Shown: piece after piece, positions 8,134 to 16,658 of the stretch | How the letters are laid out: each line of letters begins with the position of its first letter | Position numbering within the stretch: the stretch's first letter is position 1 | Source: Wocania arenilitoris | GTDB taxonomy: Bacteria; Bacteroidota; Bacteroidia; Flavobacteriales; Flavobacteriaceae | Assembly: GCF_021728535.1 (NCBI RefSeq) | Contig: NZ_JAKKDU010000014.1 | Location: 1 to 33,552, forward strand | Direction of reading: 5' to 3' | DNA length: 33,552 nucleotides | The notes under the pieces: generated by a model | What the model was told of the DNA's origin: nothing | The model's input: the letters and a program-made list of their open reading frames with translations, nothing else | Database searches by the model: none | Program-made: the position numbers and the translations under genes

Positions 8134-11100
8134 ATGAAGCACACATTTTTTATATTAATGATTATACTTTTTTCAAATTTAACAATAGCTCAAAATCCAG
8201 ATTATAAAACGTTATGGGAGAAAGTTGAAAAATTGGAAGTTGAAGGTTTGCCAAAATCGGCATTAAAAATTGTTGAAGACATTTCAGCCAAAGCTAAAAA
8301 AGACAATAATCGTCCCCAGTTTATAAAAACGATGCTTTTTAAAAGCAAGTTTGCTTTGGTTTTAGAAGAAGATGCACAACTAAACATAATTAATAATTTT
8401 AAAAGTGAAATTGAAAAGAGCTCATTTCCAACAAAAAACATACTAGAAAATATACTAGCTAATTTGTATTGGCAATACTTCAATCAAAACAGATGGCAAT
8501 TTTATAATAGAACCAAAACCGAATCTAAAGTTGATACTGTTGATTTTAGAACTTGGGATTTACAGACCCTTTTTAACGAAATCCATGTGCATTATCAAAA
8601 GTCTTTAAAGAACGGATTAATGCTTCAATTAGAATCATTAACTAATTACAACGCGCTTTTAAACGAGCAAAAAGACTCTAAAATTTACAGACCAACGTTG
8701 TTCGATTTTTTAAGTCATAATGCTTTAGAATTTTATAAAACCGACGAGACACATATTACAAAACCTGCGTATAAATTTGAAATTGATAATTTTGAATTAT
8801 TAGGTGATGCAAAAATATTTTCAAGCTTAAAATTAGCATCAAAAGATTCAATCTCATTACAACTAAACGCATTAAAAATTTATCAAGATTTAATTCGTTT
8901 TCATTTGAATAATAAATCACCTTTAGCATTAACTGATGTTAACATAAATCGCTTAAAATTTGTAAATCAGCATGCTACTTTTAATGATAAACAAAGTATT
9001 TTATTAAATGCCTTAAAAACAGAAAGAGAGCAGTTAAAAACTCACGAAATTTCTGGGTTGTATGATTATGAGATAGCCTCTGTTTACTATCAACAAAGTT
9101 CAGACTATATACCAAAAAGTAAAGAAGAAAACCGCTGGAAATTAAAAGAAGCTATTGCTATTTGCGATGATGTTATTGCTAAATTCCCAAAAAGTAAGGG
9201 TGCTGAAAAATGTAAAATTTTAAAGCAACAAATAGAACAACAATCATTACAAATAACAACAGAAAATTTTCTACCAATTCTTGAGAACGCACGTTTGTTA
9301 GTGCGTTATAAAAACTTAAATAATCTTAAATTTAAGGTTTTTAAAATCTCAAGAAATCAATTAGAAAAATTTAATGAAACGTATAGAAAAGAAGAGCAAC
9401 TAGCATTTATAAAAAAGCTTAAACCTGTAACTCAATGGAATAATACCTTGCGTCATGAAAACGATTATCAAACACATACTACCGAGATTTTATTACCAAA
9501 ATTTAATAATGGTAATTACCTAATTTATGCGTCACCAGAAAATAATGAGGATACCTTTGCTTTTAACACCATTCAAGTTACCAATTTAGCATTAGTTGAA
9601 AGTGATAATACAGACTATAAAACCTTTCAAATTATTAATAGGAACAACGGTAATCCAATTGTTAATGTCAAAGTAGAATCAAGTTATTTTAAGAATAATA
9701 ATCGTAATAGACAAACTGAGGCCTATACCACAGACTCCAACGGGTTTATTAAAATCAAAAAGTCGAAGAAAGTTTACAGAAATATAAATTTAAAAGTAAA
9801 ACATGGTAATGATGTCGCTTATTTTGGAGATTATTATGTTAATAGGTTTTACAAACGAGGTCAAGAAAAAGTAACCTATAAATCTTTTTTATTTACCGAT
9901 AGAAGCATTTACAGACCAGGACAAACTGTTTATTTTAAAGGTATTGCAATAAAAAATAACCCTAATAATAGCAGTGTAAGCAGATTTGAAGTTTTAGAAA
10001 ACGAAGAGGTCTATGCAATTCTGTATAATGTAAACGGAGAAGAGTTAAAAGTATTAAACTTACAAGCAAATGAATTTGGTTCGGTTTCAGGTAAATTCAT
10101 ATTGCCTAATTCTGGTTTAAACGGTCAATATTATATTGAATTGGGTTTAAGGTCTCGTAATAATATGAGAAGTCATACGTATTTCTCCGTTGAAGAATAC
10201 AAGCGCCCAAAATTCGAAACCAAATTTAATCCAATAACCAAAACCTATAAAATTAACGATTCGGTAACTATAAAGGGAAATGCTTTAGCTTACGCAGGGA
10301 GCAATATTACCGATGCCAAAGTGGTTTATCGAGTGCATAGAAAAGTACAATATCCGCACTGGTATTTTTGGTATCGCCCGTGGTTTAATAGCGAACCACA
10401 AGAAATTACACATGGTGAAAGTATAACTAACGATAAAGGTGAATTTGAAATTACATTTAAAGCATTACCAGACCAGAGCGTTGATAAAAGTAGCTTGCCT
10501 ATTTTTAAATACGAAGTCACTGCCGATGTTATCGATTTAAATGGCGAAACACGAAGCGCAACTACGGTAGTAAATGTTGGTTACCATGCTTTAACAGCAA
10601 ATATGTCTATTGCTAATCTTCTAGATAAAACTAAAAAAACGCATGCTATTGAAATTGACACCAAAAACTTAAATGGTGAGTTTGTCCCAGCAAAAGGCGT
10701 TGTAAAAATGTACAAGCTAATATCGCCACAATCTCCTTTGAGAGAGCGACCTTGGGCAGCCCCAGACTATCAAGATATTGCCGAATACGATTTTAAAAAA
10801 TTATTTCCACACGATGCCTATAATAATGAGCAGAACCCTAATAATTGGGAGAAAGGTAAGCTTGTTTTTGTATCGTCTTTTAATACTGAAAACAACACAA
10901 AACTCAATTTAGGCAAAACTAAAAAATGGCAATCTGGAAAATATCTTATCACTTTAGAAACCAAAGATAAATTTGGACAAATTGTAAAAGATGAAATAAG
11001 AACAACGCTTTATAGTGATAAAGATGAAACACTTGCAGACCACCAACTGTTTAGCATTACAAGTGATAAATCTGAATATAATGCTGGAGATACAGCGCTA

Positions 11101-14100
11101 ATAACTTTAGCCTCAGCAGCAAACAACTTAAATGTTACAGTGACTATAAAAAAGCGTAACCAGGATTTAAAAACGCAAATTATTCAATTAAATAACAACA
11201 AAAAAACTATTAGTATTCCTATAACTGATGGAGATATTGGTGGCTTTTCAGTTAATTATAGTTTTGCGGCTTTTAATAGTTTTAAATCGGGTGGTTTAAA
11301 TATAGCGGTGCCATATCCTAAAACCGATTTAGAGATTGAAACCCTAACCTTTAGAGATAAATTACAACCTGGAACTGATGAAACTTGGAGCTTTAAAATT
11401 AAAGGACCAAAAGGCGATAAAGTGAGTGCTGAGTTATTAGCGAGTATGTACGATGCGAGTTTAGACCAATTTAAACCACATACTTGGAATTTTAACCCGA
11501 TTAATAAGCCATTGTATAATTCGTATTATAATAGTAATGCAAGACAGAGTTTTGGTACGCGAAATTTTAGAGTTTACAATGACAGATTTCGTGCATATTA
11601 CCCAGATCAAAATTATGACCAATGGAATTGGTTTGGGTTTAGTTTTAACAATAAGCGTTGGGTTTATAATAGCTATTTAAATAGATTGAAAAGTAAATAT
11701 GAAGATAGAAATACAAGTAGCTATGATAAATCTATTAAAACAGGTTTAGTATCTGGGACGATTTATGACACAAATAGCAACTCCTTACCAGGTGTTAACA
11801 TCATTATAAAAGGGAGTACTAGTGGTACTCAAACAGATTTTGATGGTAAATTTTTAATTAAGGCTGATAAAAATGACATTTTGGTATTTAGCTATGTTGG
11901 ATTTGTCACTCAAGAAATTGAAGTTATAAAGAATAATCTTTTTTCTATCTACCTATCTGAGGATAGTGCTAGCTTAGATGAAGTTGTTGGTTATGGTACT
12001 CAAAAAAGAAAGGCAATAACAGCATCAGCTTTATCTGTTAGCTCAGATCAACTAAATGGAATAGTAGAATTAGAAGAAGTCGAAGATGCTATTTCCCTCT
12101 CTGAAATGAAGATTCGTGGTTCAACTACATTAAATGATAGCAACAAGCCATTATATATTGTAGATGGAGCTATTATAGATGGAGAATTTCAATTAGACGA
12201 TAACGTATTATCCATAAAAATTCTTAAAGACGCATCGGCTACAGCTATTTATGGTGTTAAAGGAGCTAATGGTGTTATTTTAATTACAACTAAAAAAGGG
12301 TTAACTGCACTATCACAAATTAAAGTTAGAAAAAACCTTCAAGAAACAGCCTTTTTCTTTCCGCAGTTAAAAACAGATGAAGACGGTAATGTAAGTTTCA
12401 GTTTTACAACACCAGAAGCTTTAACCCAATGGAAATTACAATTGTTATCACACACTAAAACTTTAGAAAGTGCAACGAAAACCTTAACAACGGTTACGCA
12501 AAAAGAATTGATGGTAATACCAAATGCACCTCGTTTTTTACGCGAAGGCGATAACATAACCATTAGCACTAAAATTGTAAACTTAACCGATAAGCAACTT
12601 TCGGGGCAAGCCGCTTTAATATTAACAGATGCCATTTCTAGAAAAGATATTACCGCAAACTTAATCAGTTCTTCCCCTTCGGGGAAGTTAGATGGGGCTT
12701 TTATAGTAGGCGCCAAAGACAACACCCAAGTATCATGGAATTTATCCATTCCAGATAATGTACAAGCAGTTCAATATAAAGTGATTGCTAAATCTGGAGA
12801 TTTTAGTGATGGCGAACAAAATGCGTTACCAGTTTTAAGTAACCGCATGTTAGTTACCGAAACATTACCGATGTGGATTAGAAGCAATCAGACTAAAACA
12901 TTCACACTTGAAAAACTAAAAATGGTGCCTGAAGCTCTCGAAGGCACAACTTTAAAACACCATAAATTAACTTTAGAAATGACTTCTAATCCAGCGTGGT
13001 ATGCGGTACAAGCTTTACCATATTTAATGGAATATCCTTATGAGTGTAATGAACAAACCTTTTCGCGTTATTACGCCAATGCTTTGGCAAGTCATATCGC
13101 CAATTCTAACCCTAGAATTCAGGAGGTTTTTAATCAATGGAGAAACTCAGATGCATTACTTTCTAACTTGGAAAAGAACGAAGAATTAAAGTCTATTTTA
13201 ATTCAAGAAACACCTTGGTTACGTGATGCACAAAGCGAATCGGAGCAGAAAAAACGAATTGCTTTATTATTCGATTTAAATAAAATGAATAACGAATTGC
13301 AATCTGCAAAACGTAAACTGGAACAAAATCAAATGAATTCTGGCGCATGGTCTTGGTTTAAAGGTGGTCGTGAAAATCGATATATCACGCAACATATAAT
13401 TACTGGTTTTGGTCATCTAAAAAAACTATCAGTCACGTCAGGCTCTGACGAAGAATCTCAAATGATTCAAAAAGCCATTAAGTATTTAGATGCTCAATTT
13501 GTAAAAGAATACAACGACATTAGAAAATACGATTCAAAAGTCGATTTAAAGAAAGATCATTTAAGCTACACACAATTGCATTATTTGTATATGCGAAGCT
13601 TTTATCCGGAGGTAAAAAAATCTGATAAAGTTGAAGAAATTACTAAATATTATCATACGCAGATTCAAAAATACTGGTTAAAACGTTCATTATACGCCAA
13701 GGGATTAATGGCATTGATTGTTGATAGAATGGGAGATAGAAAGACTTCAACTAAAATTTTAAAGTCGTTAAAAGAAAATAGCATAACCTCTGAAGAATTG
13801 GGTATGTATTGGAAAGCTAATACGAATTCTTGGTATTGGTATCAAGTACCTATTGAAACACAAGCCTTATTAATTGAAGCTTTTTCAGAAATTGAAAATA
13901 ACACCGAAACCATCGATAATCTTAAAATTTGGTTACTTAAAAACAAACAAACAAACCGCTGGAAAACTACCAAGGCAACTACCGATGCTGTTTATGCTTT
14001 ATTACTACAAGGTAGTGATTGGTTGAGTGTAACCGGTATGGTTGATGTGGTTTTAGGTGGACAAAAAATAGAACCTTCAAAGCTAGAAGATGTAAAAGTT

Positions 14101-14679
14101 GAAGCGGGGACAGGCTACTTTAAAACCTCATGGAATACATCTGAAATTAAACCAGAAATGGCTGATGTGCAAATTACCAAAAAAGGAAATGGCATTGCTT
14201 GGGGAAGTTTATATTGGCAATATTTTGAAGATTTAGATAAAATCACATCTGCAGAAACACCTTTAAAACTGAAGAAAAAACTATTCTTAAAAACCAATAC
14301 AGATACTGGTGAAGAAATTTCAGAAATCACAAAAAGTACAAAAGTAAAAGTGGGTGATTTAGTTCGTGTTCGTATAGAATTACGTAGTGATAGAGCTATG
14401 GAATTTGTACACATGAAAGATATGCGAGCAGCAGGTTTAGAGCCTGTAAATGTTATTTCTAAATATAAATGGCAAGATGGGTTGGGTTATTACGAAAGTA
14501 CAAAAGATGCGAGTACAAACTTCTTTTTTGATTATTTACCAAAAGGCGTTTACATTTTTGAATACGATTTAAGAGTGAATAATGCAGGCAATATGAGTAA
14601 TGGTATTACCACCATACAAAGTATGTATGCCCCAGAATTTAGTAGCCACAGTAAAGGTACTAGAATTAATATTGAATAA
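8134..14679 (+). CDS. Alpha-2-macroglobulin family protein with embedded SusC-like plug
   Basis: This 2181-residue exported protein has a signal peptide (MKHTFFILMIILFSNLTIA). There is no lipobox cysteine, unlike many bacterial alpha-2-macroglobulins that are lipoproteins. A helical region runs to about 370, followed by macroglobulin-like beta domains, an MG2 motif TDRSIYRPGQ (588-597) and VEEYKRPKFE near 685-694. Residues 1204-1389 are a carboxypeptidase-regulatory-like domain plus a TonB-receptor plug. The A2M core then resumes with ETAFFFPQL (1404-1412). The thioester motif C-N-E-Q is intact at 1638-1641, followed by the helical thioester domain and a C-terminal beta domain. Such proteins trap proteases by covalent capture after cleavage of a bait region. 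The usual neighbour pbpC is absent. A hairpin terminator follows. Confidence 0.93.
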   Translation: MKHTFFILMIILFSNLTIAQNPDYKTLWEKVEKLEVEGLPKSALKIVEDISAKAKKDNNRPQFIKTMLFKSKFALVLEEDAQLNIINNFKSEIEKSSFPTKNILENILANLYWQYFNQNRWQFYNRTKTESKVDTVDFRTWDLQTLFNEIHVHYQKSLKNGLMLQLESLTNYNALLNEQKDSKIYRPTLFDFLSHNALEFYKTDETHITKPAYKFEIDNFELLGDAKIFSSLKLASKDSISLQLNALKIYQDLIRFHLNNKSPLALTDVNINRLKFVNQHATFNDKQSILLNALKTEREQLKTHEISGLYDYEIASVYYQQSSDYIPKSKEENRWKLKEAIAICDDVIAKFPKSKGAEKCKILKQQIEQQSLQITTENFLPILENARLLVRYKNLNNLKFKVFKISRNQLEKFNETYRKEEQLAFIKKLKPVTQWNNTLRHENDYQTHTTEILLPKFNNGNYLIYASPENNEDTFAFNTIQVTNLALVESDNTDYKTFQIINRNNGNPIVNVKVESSYFKNNNRNRQTEAYTTDSNGFIKIKKSKKVYRNINLKVKHGNDVAYFGDYYVNRFYKRGQEKVTYKSFLFTDRSIYRPGQTVYFKGIAIKNNPNNSSVSRFEVLENEEVYAILYNVNGEELKVLNLQANEFGSVSGKFILPNSGLNGQYYIELGLRSRNNMRSHTYFSVEEYKRPKFETKFNPITKTYKINDSVTIKGNALAYAGSNITDAKVVYRVHRKVQYPHWYFWYRPWFNSEPQEITHGESITNDKGEFEITFKALPDQSVDKSSLPIFKYEVTADVIDLNGETRSATTVVNVGYHALTANMSIANLLDKTKKTHAIEIDTKNLNGEFVPAKGVVKMYKLISPQSPLRERPWAAPDYQDIAEYDFKKLFPHDAYNNEQNPNNWEKGKLVFVSSFNTENNTKLNLGKTKKWQSGKYLITLETKDKFGQIVKDEIRTTLYSDKDETLADHQLFSITSDKSEYNAGDTALITLASAANNLNVTVTIKKRNQDLKTQIIQLNNNKKTISIPITDGDIGGFSVNYSFAAFNSFKSGGLNIAVPYPKTDLEIETLTFRDKLQPGTDETWSFKIKGPKGDKVSAELLASMYDASLDQFKPHTWNFNPINKPLYNSYYNSNARQSFGTRNFRVYNDRFRAYYPDQNYDQWNWFGFSFNNKRWVYNSYLNRLKSKYEDRNTSSYDKSIKTGLVSGTIYDTNSNSLPGVNIIIKGSTSGTQTDFDGKFLIKADKNDILVFSYVGFVTQEIEVIKNNLFSIYLSEDSASLDEVVGYGTQKRKAITASALSVSSDQLNGIVELEEVEDAISLSEMKIRGSTTLNDSNKPLYIVDGAIIDGEFQLDDNVLSIKILKDASATAIYGVKGANGVILITTKKGLTALSQIKVRKNLQETAFFFPQLKTDEDGNVSFSFTTPEALTQWKLQLLSHTKTLESATKTLTTVTQKELMVIPNAPRFLREGDNITISTKIVNLTDKQLSGQAALILTDAISRKDITANLISSSPSGKLDGAFIVGAKDNTQVSWNLSIPDNVQAVQYKVIAKSGDFSDGEQNALPVLSNRMLVTETLPMWIRSNQTKTFTLEKLKMVPEALEGTTLKHHKLTLEMTSNPAWYAVQALPYLMEYPYECNEQTFSRYYANALASHIANSNPRIQEVFNQWRNSDALLSNLEKNEELKSILIQETPWLRDAQSESEQKKRIALLFDLNKMNNELQSAKRKLEQNQMNSGAWSWFKGGRENRYITQHIITGFGHLKKLSVTSGSDEESQMIQKAIKYLDAQFVKEYNDIRKYDSKVDLKKDHLSYTQLHYLYMRSFYPEVKKSDKVEEITKYYHTQIQKYWLKRSLYAKGLMALIVDRMGDRKTSTKILKSLKENSITSEELGMYWKANTNSWYWYQVPIETQALLIEAFSEIENNTETIDNLKIWLLKNKQTNRWKTTKATTDAVYALLLQGSDWLSVTGMVDVVLGGQKIEPSKLEDVKVEAGTGYFKTSWNTSEIKPEMADVQITKKGNGIAWGSLYWQYFEDLDKITSAETPLKLKKKLFLKTNTDTGEEISEITKSTKVKVGDLVRVRIELRSDRAMEFVHMKDMRAAGLEPVNVISKYKWQDGLGYYESTKDASTNFFFDYLPKGVYIFEYDLRVNNAGNMSNGITTIQSMYAPEFSSHSKGTRINIE
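11743..12300 (+). other. SusC-like regulatory domain plus TonB plug inserted in the A2M protein
   Basis: In frame within the alpha-2-macroglobulin gene, residues 1204-1281 read as the CarboxypepD_reg-like N-terminal domain of SusC receptors (VSGTIYD, LPGVNIIIKG, TDFDGKF, FSYVGF). Residues 1282-1389 read as a plug domain, with DEVVGYGTQKR, IRGSTTLN, PLYIVDG, LKDASATAIYG and GANGVILITTKKG. The stretch normally reading LQGRVAGVxV is shortened and altered to an acidic segment. No beta-barrel follows, because the frame returns directly to the A2M fold. There is no stop or frameshift at either junction. Confidence 0.88.
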
Positions 14680-14687
14680 AAAAACAT

Positions 14688-14714
14688 AAAAAGAGGCTTT
14701 TAAGTCTCTTTTTT
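14688..14714. terminator. Bidirectional hairpin terminator between convergent genes
   Basis: AAAAAGAG (14688-14695) pairs with CTCTTTTT (14706-14713). The loop can extend the stem by a G-T, a C-G and a T-A pair. T-runs on both strands suit termination of the A2M gene and of the convergent DoxX-like gene, whose stop codon overlaps the right arm. Confidence 0.75.
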
Positions 14715-15996
14715 ATCTATTATATGGATATTCGTTTATCCAATTAAAACCTCTGTTTGTTAAAAGGAAACTATCTTTAGTTAATATTCTTCCACGGGCT
14801 TTTATAGAATCATTTTTAAATACCGTTTCAAAGCTAAACTTATTATCTTCTTTTTTATAATTAATAATAAAAGTATCAGTTGAATCTTGATAGCTTGTTA
14901 ATTTTATTTCACTTTTTAAAGTGTCAATTTCAGATTTAAAATAAAGCTTAGAGTTATCTATTTTATGTATTTGAGCACGCCCTTTTCTTTCTGAAATCAA
15001 GTAACGCCACCTATCATAATTATTTACATCGGTAGAAATTGTATCTCCATTTTTTTCAAAATGAGTAATTTTTAACATACCATATAATTCTGGTTTTGGT
15101 GCTTTTTCGCCGTAAAGTTTTTGAGATTTTGACAAATTAATAAATCCAAAAATTACAACATAAGCTAAAAGTAAACCTTTTAAAATTTTTGATATAATGG
15201 GTAAAGCATTATCACCCAATACAGGTTGCTTTATTATTGACAAACTTGTTGCTTTTCCTGTAAAAAAGAATGCAAAAAGTGTTTTTATGTCTCTTGCCAA
15301 TAAAAACAAGGTCATTAAAACTAAATGCGTTGAAAGTATCTTAACAGGAACATCGTAAAAATAATTAATCGCCATAACGTTTGAAGCTGTCATTAAAGTA
15401 ATAATGGCTCCAGCTGTCATGGTTCTTCTAAAAAGTAACAATACTGCACAAACTTCGGCAATTCCCATAAATAAATTATACCCTTTTGAGAAGCCTAAAA
15501 AGGTCCATGCTAATCCCATTGGCGAGGAGTCTCCGTAAGGTTCAATTAATCTATAAAACGCAGGATAAGGAAATTGTAGTTTAATAATTTTTACTAAACC
15601 GTAGTTAATAAGCATTAAGCCAACATAAAACCTAATGGCAACGGTAATCCAATAATAAAGTTTCTTGTAATTTTCTCGATTACGATCTAAAACCGACCAT
15701 ACGACTGCGCCAAAAATAGCAATAACAAAAATAATAAGAATCGAAACATAATCATAAGTAGTGTCTCCACTTCCATTAGTGAATGTTGTGATTTTTTCGG
15801 AAAGATTAAGAATATTTTCTCCAACCCAAGGAATAAATTTTTGCATTAATTGGGTTGGGTATTTCATAATCACGCCCCAAAGCGGATAAGCACCATTATT
15901 CTTAAAAATTATAAATAATAGGAAATAACTAAAACTAAACCTAAAACATATTTTTTCTAATTGAGACCACTTTGTTTCTACAGATGAATTAGCCAT
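14713..15996 (-). CDS. DoxX-like integral membrane protein of unknown function
   Basis: This 427-residue protein has about seven hydrophobic segments in the first 270 residues, including AIRFYVGLMLINYGLVKII (near 121-139). The last 150 residues are mostly hydrophilic and predicted beta-rich. The membrane part, with its RFYVGxxLIxYGxxKI-type helix followed by a conserved-looking loop and FxGxxE helix (FMGIAEVCAVLLLFRR), resembles the DoxX/DoxD fold. The C-terminal domain (DRWRYLISERKGRAQIHKID and onward) is not recognised and probably lies outside the membrane. Convergent with the A2M gene. No function can be assigned. Confidence 0.7.
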   Translation of the reverse strand: MANSSVETKWSQLEKICFRFSFSYFLLFIIFKNNGAYPLWGVIMKYPTQLMQKFIPWVGENILNLSEKITTFTNGSGDTTYDYVSILIIFVIAIFGAVVWSVLDRNRENYKKLYYWITVAIRFYVGLMLINYGLVKIIKLQFPYPAFYRLIEPYGDSSPMGLAWTFLGFSKGYNLFMGIAEVCAVLLLFRRTMTAGAIITLMTASNVMAINYFYDVPVKILSTHLVLMTLFLLARDIKTLFAFFFTGKATSLSIIKQPVLGDNALPIISKILKGLLLAYVVIFGFINLSKSQKLYGEKAPKPELYGMLKITHFEKNGDTISTDVNNYDRWRYLISERKGRAQIHKIDNSKLYFKSEIDTLKSEIKLTSYQDSTDTFIINYKKEDNKFSFETVFKNDSIKARGRILTKDSFLLTNRGFNWINEYPYNR

Positions 15997-16121
15997 AAGA
16001 AGTAATTTTGATTGATTATTTTTTTAAAAAACTATATTTCAACTTACACTATAAATTAATTAACAGTTCTTTAACGAGGTTGATAATTTTTGGTTAAAAT
16101 AGCACTTTTAGTATTAATTGC

Positions 16122-16129
16122 TATCTTTG
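16122..16129 (+). promoter_or_regulatory. -7 box for the lipoprotein-M64 peptidase pair
   Basis: TATCTTTG matches TAnnTTTG and lies 22 nt upstream of the TTG start at 16152. No -33 TTTG is at the right spacing. It supports the TTG start, because transcription would begin just upstream of it. Confidence 0.4.
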
Positions 16130-16151
16130 TTTTTATCTTAAAAGATTACTT

Positions 16152-16658
16152 TTGATAAAGTTAATACCCCCAAATATTGCTTTACTTACAATGTTATTTG
16201 TCTATACCATAGTAAATTCGTGTGCTTCAAAACAAAAGAGTATTCAAGATGCTACTGCTGAAGAATCAAACCCTAGACTCCTTTTTTTAAATTATAAAAT
16301 GTCTGAAGACGATAATGGAAATAAAACCATTAAGTTTATTAATAAGATAATAACAGAAGGAAAATTAAAACAGAATAGTTATACTAATGAAAGTGTTTAT
16401 GGCGATTTAATATGCAATCAACTTGATAAAAAATCGAATGTATTACAAAGTATTACCATAAAAAATCCGCTTGTAAAAAACTTTGAATTTGTTAATGATT
16501 TAAAACAGTTTGAAAGAAAAAATGTTGAATTAAAAACAGCCGAATTTTCATTAAAACTAAAGTTAGAGCCTTACACTAAATACATTACTATTAATGAAAT
16601 TACCAAGAATAAAACTGAAACTAAACCTCTTGTAAAAACTATAATTAATCAGCTATGA
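16152..16658 (+). CDS. Small lipoprotein, unknown function
   Basis: This 168-residue protein probably starts at TTG. The only later ATG (16191) would leave a very short signal lacking a basic residue, while the TTG start gives MIKLIPPNIALLTMLFVY followed by the lipobox-like VNSC, with the acyl cysteine at residue 24. There is no in-frame ATG between the upstream stop at 16095 and this site. The mature part is hydrophilic with many Lys and Glu and a predicted beta-strand region. No family is recognised. It overlaps the M64 peptidase gene by ATGA, so the two are translationally coupled and probably work together at the cell envelope. Confidence 0.75.
   Translation: MIKLIPPNIALLTMLFVYTIVNSCASKQKSIQDATAEESNPRLLFLNYKMSEDDNGNKTIKFINKIITEGKLKQNSYTNESVYGDLICNQLDKKSNVLQSITIKNPLVKNFEFVNDLKQFERKNVELKTAEFSLKLKLEPYTKYITINEITKNKTETKPLVKTIINQL

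Noticed and set aside
11743-12300. Plug region as a misjoined susC gene fragment
   Set aside because: Both junctions are in frame without stops, the segment keeps the same base composition, and the plug is adapted (shortened LQGRVAGV region), so a real fusion is more likely than an artefact.
12339-12749. 136-codon minus-strand open frame inside the A2M gene
   Set aside because: It lies opposite the A2M core region, with odd composition and no recognisable motif; an antisense shadow.
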